Source: Bacillota bacterium (GTDB lineage Bacteria; Bacillota; Clostridia; Acetivibrionales; DSM-1351). From it: a stretch of DNA of 13,728 bases. The stretch is taken from contig JAEVZU010000109.1 of NCBI GenBank assembly GCA_023392075.1, forward strand, positions 1 to 13,728. The letters run 5' to 3'. The notes below the pieces were generated by a model. The model searched no databases. It saw only the letters and a list, made by a program, of their open reading frames with translations, and was not told the DNA's origin. Made by a program: the position numbers and the translations under genes. Positions 7,240 through 13,230 of the stretch are shown here, piece after piece (position 1 is the first letter of the stretch; every line of letters begins with the position of its first letter).

Positions 7240-8223
7240 ATGTTACTTGAAGTTAAAAATTTAAAAACAGAATTCAAACTAAAAAAAGGTGTAGTTAATG
7301 CTGTTGACGACATCAGTTTTTCTTTAGATAAAGGTAAGATCCTGGCAATAGTCGGCGAATCGGGTTCGGGTAAAAGTGTTACCTCCCTTTCGATAATGGG
7401 CCTGCTTCAGGAACCGGGACGTGTTGCGGGGGGAGAAATTCTCTTCAAGGGTAAGGATTTGCTTAAAATGGGCAAAGCCGAGAAACGTTCGGTACGCGGA
7501 AATCAGATTTCAATGATTTTTCAGGAGCCCATGACTTCTTTAAATCCTGTGTACAGGATAAAGGACCAGATTATGGAAAGTATTATGACACATATGAAGG
7601 TCTCTAAAAAGGAAGCTCTTAAACGCACTATAGAAATGCTTGAGATTGTGGGAATTCCTTCTGCCGAAAAGCGTGCCAATGATTACCCACACCAGATGAG
7701 CGGCGGTATGAGACAAAGGGTCATGATTGCCATGGCACTGATCGGAAATCCTGAACTGTTGATTGCAGACGAGCCTACCACTGCTCTGGATGTAACCATT
7801 CAGGCTCAGATATTGGATCTTCTGTATCATATGCGGGAGAAGTTCAATATGGCTGTAATGCTTATTACACATGATTTGGGCGTGGTATCCGAGGCTGCCG
7901 ACCATGTTATAGTAATGTACTGCGGAAAGATTGTTGAAGAAGCAGAGGTACGCGAACTGTTTGAGAACCCGCTGCATCCGTATACCCTGGGATTATTGCG
8001 TTCCATCCCGAAACTTGAAGATGAGAGTGAAGAACCTCTCTACATGATAAAGGGTATGGTGCCCAATCCTTTGAATATGCCTGAGGGCTGTCCTTTTTCG
8101 GACAGATGTGACAGATGTATGGAGGTCTGCCGTCAGGAAATGCCCAAGCTGGTTGAAAAGGACGGACATAAAGTGCGCTGCTTCCTTTACGATACTGAAA
8201 AAGCAGGAGGTAAACAGGCATGA
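7240..8223 (+). CDS. dppD: Peptide ABC transporter ATP-binding protein, DppD/OppD type
   Basis: This 327-aa cytoplasmic ATPase helps power peptide import. Visible motifs are Walker A GESGSGKS (39-46), Q-loop FQEP (Gln95), signature MSGGMRQR (153-160), Walker B LLIADEP (173-179), D-loop TTALD (180-184) and switch His211 (LITHDLG). After the ATPase core comes the oligopeptide-transporter C-terminal region (HPYTLGLLRSIP, then MIKGMVPNPLNMPEGCPF). It contains a four-Cys cluster, C-x5-C-x2-C-x3-C (CPFSDRCDRCMEVC). In some DppD structures equivalent cysteines bind an iron-sulfur cluster, so the same is likely here. The ribosome binding site AAGGTGG (7225-7231) overlaps the dppC stop. The stop overlaps the start of dppF (ATGA), indicating translational coupling. 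Confidence 0.94.
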   Translation: MLLEVKNLKTEFKLKKGVVNAVDDISFSLDKGKILAIVGESGSGKSVTSLSIMGLLQEPGRVAGGEILFKGKDLLKMGKAEKRSVRGNQISMIFQEPMTSLNPVYRIKDQIMESIMTHMKVSKKEALKRTIEMLEIVGIPSAEKRANDYPHQMSGGMRQRVMIAMALIGNPELLIADEPTTALDVTIQAQILDLLYHMREKFNMAVMLITHDLGVVSEAADHVIVMYCGKIVEEAEVRELFENPLHPYTLGLLRSIPKLEDESEEPLYMIKGMVPNPLNMPEGCPFSDRCDRCMEVCRQEMPKLVEKDGHKVRCFLYDTEKAGGKQA

Positions 8224-9185
8224 GTGAAGTCTTGGTTGAAATAAAAAATCTTAAGAAGTATTTTACACTGGATCATGATTTTTTCGGTCGTCCTACCTCG
8301 GTATTAAAAGCCACCGACGATGTATCCTTTAGTATCAATAAAGGTGAAACCATGGGTCTGGTGGGTGAATCCGGCTGTGGAAAAACCACCATCGGAAAGA
8401 TGCTGGTAAATCTATATACACCCACGGATGGACAGATTATATTTGAAGGCACAGACCTTACAAAATTATCCGAAGCCAAGCGCCGTGCGTACAGCAAGGA
8501 TATTCAGCTTATTTTTCAGGATCCCTATGCATCGCTGAATCCGAGAATGACAGTGGGTGACATCATTGCAGAGCCTATAAAAATAAACAACCTGCTTCCG
8601 AAAGAAAAGATTGAAAGCAGGGTAACCTATCTTTTGAATTGCGTCGGTTTGGCAAATCATCAGAGAAACCGCTATCCGCATGAATTTTCGGGAGGACAGC
8701 GTCAGCGTGTGGGTATTGCCCGTGCACTTGCGGTACAACCGAAATTAATTGTTTGTGACGAGCCTGTTTCGGCACTGGACGTATCAATACAGGCGCAGGT
8801 GCTCAACCTGCTTGATGAACTGAAGGAGGAATTCGGCCTCACCTACCTGTTCATTGCTCACGGTTTGAACGTTGTAAAGCATATCAGCGACCGTGTAGGT
8901 GTCATGTACCTTGGGAAGCTGGTGGAAATAGCACCTAAGAAGGAGTTGTATTCCAATCCGCTGCATCCTTATACACAGGCGCTGCTGTCAGCCATACCCT
9001 CTGTAGACCCTACAAGGAAAAAGCAGAGGATAATTCTATCGGGGGATGTACCAAGTCCCATTAATCTTCCCGAAGGCTGCCGGTTCTGCTCACGCTGTTT
9101 CAAGAAAATTGACGGCTGTGAAAAGGATGAACCGGGCTTGAAAGAAGTTTCACCCGGGCATTTTGTAGCTTGTAAGCTGTATTAA
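8220..9185 (+). CDS. dppF: Peptide ABC transporter ATP-binding protein, DppF/OppF type
   Basis: This 321-aa ATPase forms the heterodimer with DppD. Motifs are Walker A GESGCGKT (49-56), Q-loop FQDP (Gln100), signature FSGGQRQR (156-163), Walker B LIVCDEP (176-182), D-loop VSALD (183-187) and switch His214. The residue after the switch histidine is Gly215 (IAHGLNVV), where most family members have Asp (IAHDL). One A-to-G change explains it, and its effect on function is unknown. The C-terminal region (LHPYTQALLSAIPSVDP, then GDVPSPINLPEGC) carries cysteines in a CRFCSRC pattern plus later Cys residues, again suggestive of a metal or iron-sulfur site. The gene starts on the ATGA overlap with dppD, with AGGAGG-like sequence (GCAGGAGGTAAAC) upstream. 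It is the last gene of the operon, with a strong terminator 38 nt behind. Confidence 0.93.
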   Translation: MSEVLVEIKNLKKYFTLDHDFFGRPTSVLKATDDVSFSINKGETMGLVGESGCGKTTIGKMLVNLYTPTDGQIIFEGTDLTKLSEAKRRAYSKDIQLIFQDPYASLNPRMTVGDIIAEPIKINNLLPKEKIESRVTYLLNCVGLANHQRNRYPHEFSGGQRQRVGIARALAVQPKLIVCDEPVSALDVSIQAQVLNLLDELKEEFGLTYLFIAHGLNVVKHISDRVGVMYLGKLVEIAPKKELYSNPLHPYTQALLSAIPSVDPTRKKQRIILSGDVPSPINLPEGCRFCSRCFKKIDGCEKDEPGLKEVSPGHFVACKLY

Positions 9186-9222
9186 AAATTCTACTTAAAT
9201 TAACTGAATCAAACTATACTAG

Positions 9223-9270
9223 CAACCTCCTGAACACCGGCAATTAATGTTCAGGAGGTTGATTTTTTCT
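9223..9270 (+). terminator. Rho-independent terminator of the dpp operon
   Basis: CAACCTCCTGAACA (9223-9236) pairs perfectly over 14 bp with TGTTCAGGAGGTTG (9248-9261) around an 11-nt loop, followed by ATTTTTTCTGTTTT. It lies 38 nt after the dppF stop and marks the end of the operon. Confidence 0.9.
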
Positions 9271-9280
9271 GTTTTCCGGA

Positions 9281-9308
9281 TTGACTTGTACAGTTTTAAC
9301 TATACAAT
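9281..9308 (+). promoter_or_regulatory. Probable promoter of the PAP2-family gene
   Basis: TTGACT (9281-9286) and TACAAT (9303-9308) are 16 bp apart, just behind the dpp terminator. The transcript would start near 9315, giving a leader of about 110 nt. A TATAAT at 9337-9342 has no matching -35. Confidence 0.5.
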
Positions 9309-9427
9309 CTACAAACAGCTTGTGTTAAAATGTTTTTATAATATACCGTAAAAAAACAAACTTTTCTCTGAAAAAGACGTAAAATATTTATATTGCAGCA
9401 ATAATACTACTCAATAGGAGAAAAATG

Positions 9428-10117
9428 ATGAACAAAACCGACTTATTAAAAGTTAACGGAAAAACAGGACTTTTATATAGACTATTATTCATACTGATGA
9501 TACCTGCCGCACAAGGACTGTATTTTCTAATTAATCTGACCACTACACAAGCATATGATATCACCATATTTCTGGATAAATATATCCCGTTTAATGAATG
9601 GTTTATCATACCTTATGTATTCTGGTACTTTTATACGTTCGGTGCACTGGCCGTTCTGGCGTATAAAGACTACAAAACCTATTATAAGCTTTTGTTCAGC
9701 ATTGTAACCGGGATGATGATATGCTTCCTCATATATTTTATATTCCCTACAACGGTACCAAGGCCGCATGTACCCGGTACAAACCTTCTTCAGAAAATGG
9801 TTCTGATGATTTACGGCAATGACAAGCCCTATAATTGTTTTCCAAGCATTCACATGCTGGACACCCTGCTGATCACCATGTTTGTATTCAAACACAATAG
9901 GAATCTTATGCTAAGGATAACAACAGCCGTCATATGCGTATCCATATATCTTTCGACCTGGTTTGTAAAGCAGCATAGTATACTGGATGCAGTTGCCTCC
10001 ACGATATTGGGGGTTGCACTGTTCTTTGTATTTGAAAATGAGTATGTTATCAGAAAACTTGAAAATTTACGAGAAATATTGACCCTGCAGAAGCGGGTGA
10101 AGGAATTGTCGGAATAG
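9428..10117 (+). CDS. PAP2-superfamily membrane phosphatase/phosphotransferase
   Basis: This 229-aa integral membrane protein has about five to six helices (about 18-37, 57-78, 88-107, 143-155, 160-177 and 186-203). The PAP2 active-site pattern is visible: a basic/Arg segment VPRPHVPGT (110-118), FPSIHMLDT (138-146) with His142 in place of the usual PSGH, and the last motif STWFVKQHSILD (176-187) with catalytic-type His183 and Asp187. The PSxH form and size fit the inositolphosphotransferase/AUR1-like branch (PAP2_3). The substrate is probably a lipid phosphate or isoprenoid pyrophosphate such as phosphatidic acid or undecaprenyl pyrophosphate, but sequence alone cannot decide. AGGAG (9416-9420) is 7 nt from the ATG at 9428 and 4 nt from the one at 9425; I prefer 9428. 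The gene appears monocistronic: its own promoter lies behind the dpp terminator, and 176 nt separate it from proB. Confidence 0.82.
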   Translation: MNKTDLLKVNGKTGLLYRLLFILMIPAAQGLYFLINLTTTQAYDITIFLDKYIPFNEWFIIPYVFWYFYTFGALAVLAYKDYKTYYKLLFSIVTGMMICFLIYFIFPTTVPRPHVPGTNLLQKMVLMIYGNDKPYNCFPSIHMLDTLLITMFVFKHNRNLMLRITTAVICVSIYLSTWFVKQHSILDAVASTILGVALFFVFENEYVIRKLENLREILTLQKRVKELSE

Positions 10118-10179
10118 AGGGAGTTTTATTATAATTCACGCTTTCTTTACCAATAAGCAAAAATATTATATAATTTTTA

Positions 10180-10207
10180 TTGTATAAATATTAATTATTT
10201 GTATAAT
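10180..10207 (+). promoter_or_regulatory. Possible promoter of proB
   Basis: TTGTAT (10180-10185) and TATAAT (10202-10207) are separated by 16 bp in a very A+T-rich stretch (10118-10240). A further TATAAT lies at 10217-10222. In such sequence chance matches are common, so support is moderate. Confidence 0.4.
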
Positions 10208-10293
10208 TAGAGAATATATAATATTTTTTTATTTTTCAAGTAAATCCGGTCGGCTCCTGCAGTCCGGGCTGAATACCTGGAATGGAGGTTACA

Positions 10294-11109
10294 ATGGGGT
10301 TTAAAAGAGAAGAACTGAAAGAGGCACACCGTATTGTTATTAAAGTGGGAACATCTACATTGACATATGAGACCGGAAAAATAAATTTCACAAGGATAGA
10401 CAAGCTTGCAAGGATCATATCAGACCTTTCAAATCAGGGGAAGGAAGTCGTACTGGTCACTTCGGGGGCCATAGGAGTCGGAGTGGACAAGCTCAAACTG
10501 CCCGAAAGACCTAAAACCATACGTGAAAAGCAGGCTGTTGCGGCTGTGGGGCAGTGCGAACTCATGCACATGTACAGCAAATTCTTTTCGGAATACGGTC
10601 ATATTGTGGCACAGATTCTTTTGACCAGGGATATTGTCGGTGACGACAGCTGCTGCAAAAATGTTGTAAATACCTTCGAAACGTTGTTGGCAAAGGGTAT
10701 TGTACCAATAGTCAATGAAAATGACTCAGTATCCATTGTAGAGCTTAAGGTGGGGCAAAAAGATACCTTCAGTGAGAATGATACCCTGTCGGCTATCGTA
10801 TCAAAACTGATCAGGGCAGATTTATTGATAATTCTCTCGGACATTGATGGTTTTTATGACTGTGATCCCAGAAAGAATCCTGATTCTAAAATGCTTTCGG
10901 TCATTGAGGAGATTACTCCCGAGATCGAACGCTTTGCAGACGGAGCAGGTACAAAACGGGGAACAGGCGGTATGGTCACTAAACTCAAAGCTGCTAAAAT
11001 CGCCACCAGGGCGGGGGTTAATGTGGTGCTGACAAACGGAAGCCACCCTGAGGCAGTTATGGACATTATAAACGGTGACGAGATAGGAACCGTGTTTGTG
11101 GGCAAATAA
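10294..11109 (+). CDS. proB: Glutamate 5-kinase, short form without PUA domain
   Basis: This 271-aa cytoplasmic amino-acid kinase phosphorylates L-glutamate to gamma-glutamyl phosphate, the first step of proline synthesis. Motifs in order are IVIKVGTSTL (14-23, phosphate binding), VTSGAIGVG, AVGQCELM, VNENDSVS (glutamate site), SENDTLSAIV, LLIILSDIDGFYDCDPR and RGTGGMVTKLKAA near the nucleotide site. The protein ends soon after the kinase domain; the C-terminal PUA domain of longer ProB proteins (about 370 aa in E. coli) is absent, as in several Firmicute forms. The start at 10294 has GGAGG (10284-10288) 5 nt upstream, and the ATG at 10282 overlaps that site and is rejected. The usual partner proA does not follow: the next gene is a cell-wall protein, so the pathway must be completed elsewhere. 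Local G+C is higher than in flanking intergenic DNA. Confidence 0.92.
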   Translation: MGFKREELKEAHRIVIKVGTSTLTYETGKINFTRIDKLARIISDLSNQGKEVVLVTSGAIGVGVDKLKLPERPKTIREKQAVAAVGQCELMHMYSKFFSEYGHIVAQILLTRDIVGDDSCCKNVVNTFETLLAKGIVPIVNENDSVSIVELKVGQKDTFSENDTLSAIVSKLIRADLLIILSDIDGFYDCDPRKNPDSKMLSVIEEITPEIERFADGAGTKRGTGGMVTKLKAAKIATRAGVNVVLTNGSHPEAVMDIINGDEIGTVFVGK

Positions 11110-11211
11110 TACAATCAAATAAAAAAAGTAATAACTTAAGAAAAGAGAGAAATTAAAGAACGAAATAAATGTCCCTATATGTAAATAAAAGGAAGAAAAG
11201 TAAAATAATAC

Positions 11212-11259
11212 TTGAAAATTATAAATATGGGTGTTATACTAACTATAACCTAGCTGGGT
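11212..11259 (+). promoter_or_regulatory. Strong extended -10 promoter with palindrome at the start site
   Basis: TTGAAA (11212-11217) and TATACT (11235-11240) are exactly 17 bp apart, with an extended -10 (TGTTATACT from 11232). The start would be near 11247. A near-palindrome ACCTAGCTGGGT (11248-11259; its reverse complement differs at two positions) overlaps the first transcribed bases and could be an operator or a small 5' hairpin. The leader to the peptidoglycan-binding gene is about 43 nt and ends in GGAGGG (11276-11281). The operator idea is inference. Confidence 0.7.
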
Positions 11260-11289
11260 AATAAAAAATTATTTTGGAGGGAAAGACTT

Positions 11290-11715
11290 ATGAGTAAGAA
11301 AGTCACGAAATTTTTTATTGTAATGTTAGTGTTTACACTGTTATCGTCAACATCTTTTGCTGCTACTGAATCAATTGCAAATGAACAAGCTGTAGCAGCG
11401 GCTCAAACTGTGATTGTAACATCTTCTGATTACTATGCTGAGTGGGGAGGCGAAGAAACTATTTCATTAGGCAGTACAGGTGAAATGGTTGAGAATTTAC
11501 AAAACATGTTAAACTTCTGTATGGATACTAACCTTGTGGCAAATGGCAAATTTGATGCAGCAACAAGAACTGCTGTTATAAAACTACAAAATTACACTGG
11601 AACAAAAACAGTAAATAATACTGGCTATAAATTTACTGCAATAACTGCAGATGGTATTGTTGGACCATACACATGGGGTAAGTTACTTTATTTGATGACT
11701 ATTTTATCATATTAA
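11290..11715 (+). CDS. Small secreted peptidoglycan-binding domain protein
   Basis: This 141-aa exported protein has a signal peptide (MSKKVTKFFIVMLVFTLLSS, then TSFA) with likely cleavage after Ala24. After a short Ala/Gln/Thr-rich spacer comes one peptidoglycan-binding domain (PG_binding_1 type) at about 58-133: SLGSTGEMVENLQNMLN, NGKFDAATRTAVIKLQNY and DGIVGPYTWGKLL carry the characteristic 'G..G..V..LQ..L', 'G.FD..T..AV..Q' and 'DGIVG..TW' pattern. No catalytic domain is present, so it probably only binds the cell wall, as a free wall protein or an accessory to a hydrolase. Sampled lines are near 30% G+C, clearly lower than proB or dpp genes, so recent acquisition or a different expression class is possible. 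GGAGGG lies 8 nt before the ATG. It has its own strong promoter and terminator and is probably monocistronic. Confidence 0.85.
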   Translation: MSKKVTKFFIVMLVFTLLSSTSFAATESIANEQAVAAAQTVIVTSSDYYAEWGGEETISLGSTGEMVENLQNMLNFCMDTNLVANGKFDAATRTAVIKLQNYTGTKTVNNTGYKFTAITADGIVGPYTWGKLLYLMTILSY

Positions 11716-11745
11716 GTAACTAATAGAAATTAAGTTAAGAATTTT

Positions 11746-11790
11746 AAAGACCAGCAAAGGTTTAATTCATTCACTTTGCTGGTCTTTTGT
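11746..11790 (+). terminator. Terminator of the peptidoglycan-binding gene, possibly bidirectional
   Basis: AAAGACCAGCAAAG (11746-11759) pairs perfectly over 14 bp with CTTTGCTGGTCTTT (11774-11787) around a 14-nt loop, then TGT. It lies 30 nt after the stop codon. The insertion sequence begins at 11791, right behind it. Because the next resident gene, the PBP end, is convergent, this hairpin may originally have served both genes. Confidence 0.85.
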
Positions 11791-11814
11791 GGCTCTATAC
11801 TAAACATTGGGGTA
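11791..11814 (+). repeat. Left terminal inverted repeat of the ISL3 element
   Basis: This 24-bp end (GGCTCTATAC...TTGGGGTA) pairs imperfectly (17/24) with the right end at 13143-13166. Confidence 0.8.
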
Positions 11815-11832
11815 ATATATAAAAAATAAAAG

Positions 11833-11846
11833 AAGCATAATGCTTC
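11833..11846. repeat. Small palindrome in the IS left end
   Basis: GAAGCA-TA(A)-TGCTTC forms a 6-7 bp hairpin within the 40-bp stretch that separates the left inverted repeat from the subterminal repeat. The right end has only 5 bp at the equivalent place. It could be a transposase or host-factor site, or block translation from outside transcripts. Its function is unknown. Confidence 0.4.
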
Positions 11847-11854
11847 AAATTCTT

Positions 11855-11864
11855 GTAAACTGAA
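11855..11864 (+). repeat. Subterminal inverted repeat, left copy
   Basis: GTAAACTGAA here is the exact reverse complement of TTCAGTTTAC at 13128-13137 near the right end. A second pair of inverted sites inside the terminal repeats is a plausible additional transposase-binding motif. It lies 24-33 bp before the likely transposase ribosome binding site. Confidence 0.5.
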
Positions 11865-11901
11865 GTTACCACACACCAATACACAAGAAGGAGAATTCAT
11901 T

Positions 11902-13104
11902 ATGCCTCATACAGATTATATCTCAAAACTTTTGGATATGGGAAGTATTAATATTTTAGATTTAAACTTTGATGATAAAGCCATCGTTATTGCTTTTAAA
12001 TTACAGCGTAGACCTCATATCTGCCCTGATTGTGCTGGCATTACCGATAAGGTTCACGACTACAGAATTCAAATAGTAAAAGACGTTCCTGCCTTTGGCA
12101 AAAAACTTATATGGCATTATTCTAAACGCTGCTATTGCTGCCCTTTTTGCAATAAACGTTTTTACGAAACCAATGGCCTTTTACCTAAATTTCATAGGCT
12201 TACCAGGCGTTTAACTGCTTATTGTATTAATGAATTGAAAAGAAAATGTTCTCAGAAAGATATTTCTACCTCTTTAGGAATTTCACCTTCTACTGTTTAC
12301 AGATGGCTTCAGTTGATTGGATACTCTAAACCATTACAATTACCTAAAGTGCTCTCAATAGATGAGTTTAAGGGTAATACAGATCGTGGTAAATTTCAAT
12401 GCATTCTTACATCTCCGGTTGATAAAAAGGTGGTGGATATATTACCCACAAGAGACTCTAATGACATATTTGAGTATCTTCGGCAATTCCCTAATCGTAA
12501 GGAGGTGCAGTATTTCATAACTGATATGTGTAAACCTTACGTCCAAAACGCAAAACACCTATTCCCTCAGGCTACTATAGTTATTGACCGTTTTCATGTT
12601 GTTCGATACTGTACCTGGGCCGTTGAGAATGTCAGAAAACGTGTGCAAAAGAAACTTCTGCCTGAGCAGCGTAAATACTTCAAACGTAGTCGTAAGCTAC
12701 TATTGGCCCACATGGCCAAACTCTCTGATGATAACAAAGCTGCAGTTGAAAGAATGCTTCTTTTTTCTAGAGATCTACGGGAAGCTTACCTTCTAAAAGA
12801 GGTCTTTTACAAGTTCATGGCCTCTAAGAATAAACAAGAAGCTATTAAATATCTAAAGGAATTCCGTATACATGCATATGTTGTTGATATACCGGAATTT
12901 AAAGCTTGTTTGACAATGTTACATAATTGGGAACCCTATATACTCAATGCTTTTACTTGTCCTTATTCCAATGGATTTACCGAAGGTATTAACAATACAA
13001 TTAAAGTCATTAAACGAATTGCTTATGGATATCGGAACTTTAATAACTTTAGACTCAGAATACTACATACTCTAGAAATGAACAAAGAGCCGATCACCTT
13101 TTGA
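11902..13104 (+). CDS. ISL3-family transposase
   Basis: This 400-aa DDE transposase cuts and joins the IS ends. The N-terminal zinc-ribbon-like region has CPDC (41-44) and a second Cys cluster CYCCPFC (77-83), typical of ISL3 (zf-ISL3). A helix-turn-helix region follows at about 105-140 (SQKDISTSLGISPSTVYRWL). The catalytic DDE domain shows LSIDEFKG (Asp154), FITDMCKPY (Asp208), VIDRFHVVR (Asp229) and NGFTEGINNTIKVIKR (Glu361). Asp154, Asp229 and Glu361 are the likely metal-binding triad. The length is near the lower part of the usual 400-440 range and the frame is undamaged. AAGGAG (11888-11893) is 8 nt before the ATG, and the stop is followed 38 bp later by the right inverted repeat. It is the only gene of the element. 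Confidence 0.93.
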   Translation: MPHTDYISKLLDMGSINILDLNFDDKAIVIAFKLQRRPHICPDCAGITDKVHDYRIQIVKDVPAFGKKLIWHYSKRCYCCPFCNKRFYETNGLLPKFHRLTRRLTAYCINELKRKCSQKDISTSLGISPSTVYRWLQLIGYSKPLQLPKVLSIDEFKGNTDRGKFQCILTSPVDKKVVDILPTRDSNDIFEYLRQFPNRKEVQYFITDMCKPYVQNAKHLFPQATIVIDRFHVVRYCTWAVENVRKRVQKKLLPEQRKYFKRSRKLLLAHMAKLSDDNKAAVERMLLFSRDLREAYLLKEVFYKFMASKNKQEAIKYLKEFRIHAYVVDIPEFKACLTMLHNWEPYILNAFTCPYSNGFTEGINNTIKVIKRIAYGYRNFNNFRLRILHTLEMNKEPITF

Positions 13105-13127
13105 AGTAATTGGCCCTTTGATAAAAT

Positions 13128-13137
13128 TTCAGTTTAC
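13128..13137 (-). repeat. Subterminal inverted repeat, right copy
   Basis: TTCAGTTTAC mirrors GTAAACTGAA at 11855-11864. It begins only 5 bp inside the right terminal repeat, against 40 bp on the left. Confidence 0.5.
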
Positions 13138-13142
13138 TGTTC

Positions 13143-13166
13143 TACCCCAACTATTGACATAGAACC
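13143..13166 (-). repeat. Right terminal inverted repeat of the ISL3 element
   Basis: TACCCCAACTATTGACATAG then AACC is the imperfect mirror (17/24) of the left end. An adjoining C at 13167 leaves a 1-bp uncertainty about the exact boundary. Confidence 0.8.
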
Positions 13167-13230
13167 CTTTTTGTGCTATAAATACCGCAGTCTTTGGGGA
13201 CATTATCTATTTTACTTAATCTGTTCTGTT

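Larger units (their letters stand above)
11791..13166 (+). mobile_element. ISL3-family insertion sequence, complete (about 1376 bp)
   Basis: The left end GGCTCTATACTAAACATTGG plus GGTA (11791-11814) and the reverse complement of the right end (13143-13166), which begins GGTTCTATGTCAATAGTTGG, match at 17 of 24 positions, including GG.TCTAT and TTGGGGTA. These resemble known ISL3-family ends (GGCTCTTTGTCAA...). Between them lies one intact transposase gene. Flanking 8-mers TCTTTTGT (11783-11790) and CTTTTTGT (13167-13174) agree at 6 of 8 positions, consistent with an aged or imprecise 8-bp target duplication in a T-rich terminator tail. The element interrupts no gene. The ends and intact transposase suggest that it could still be mobile. 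Confidence 0.85.
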
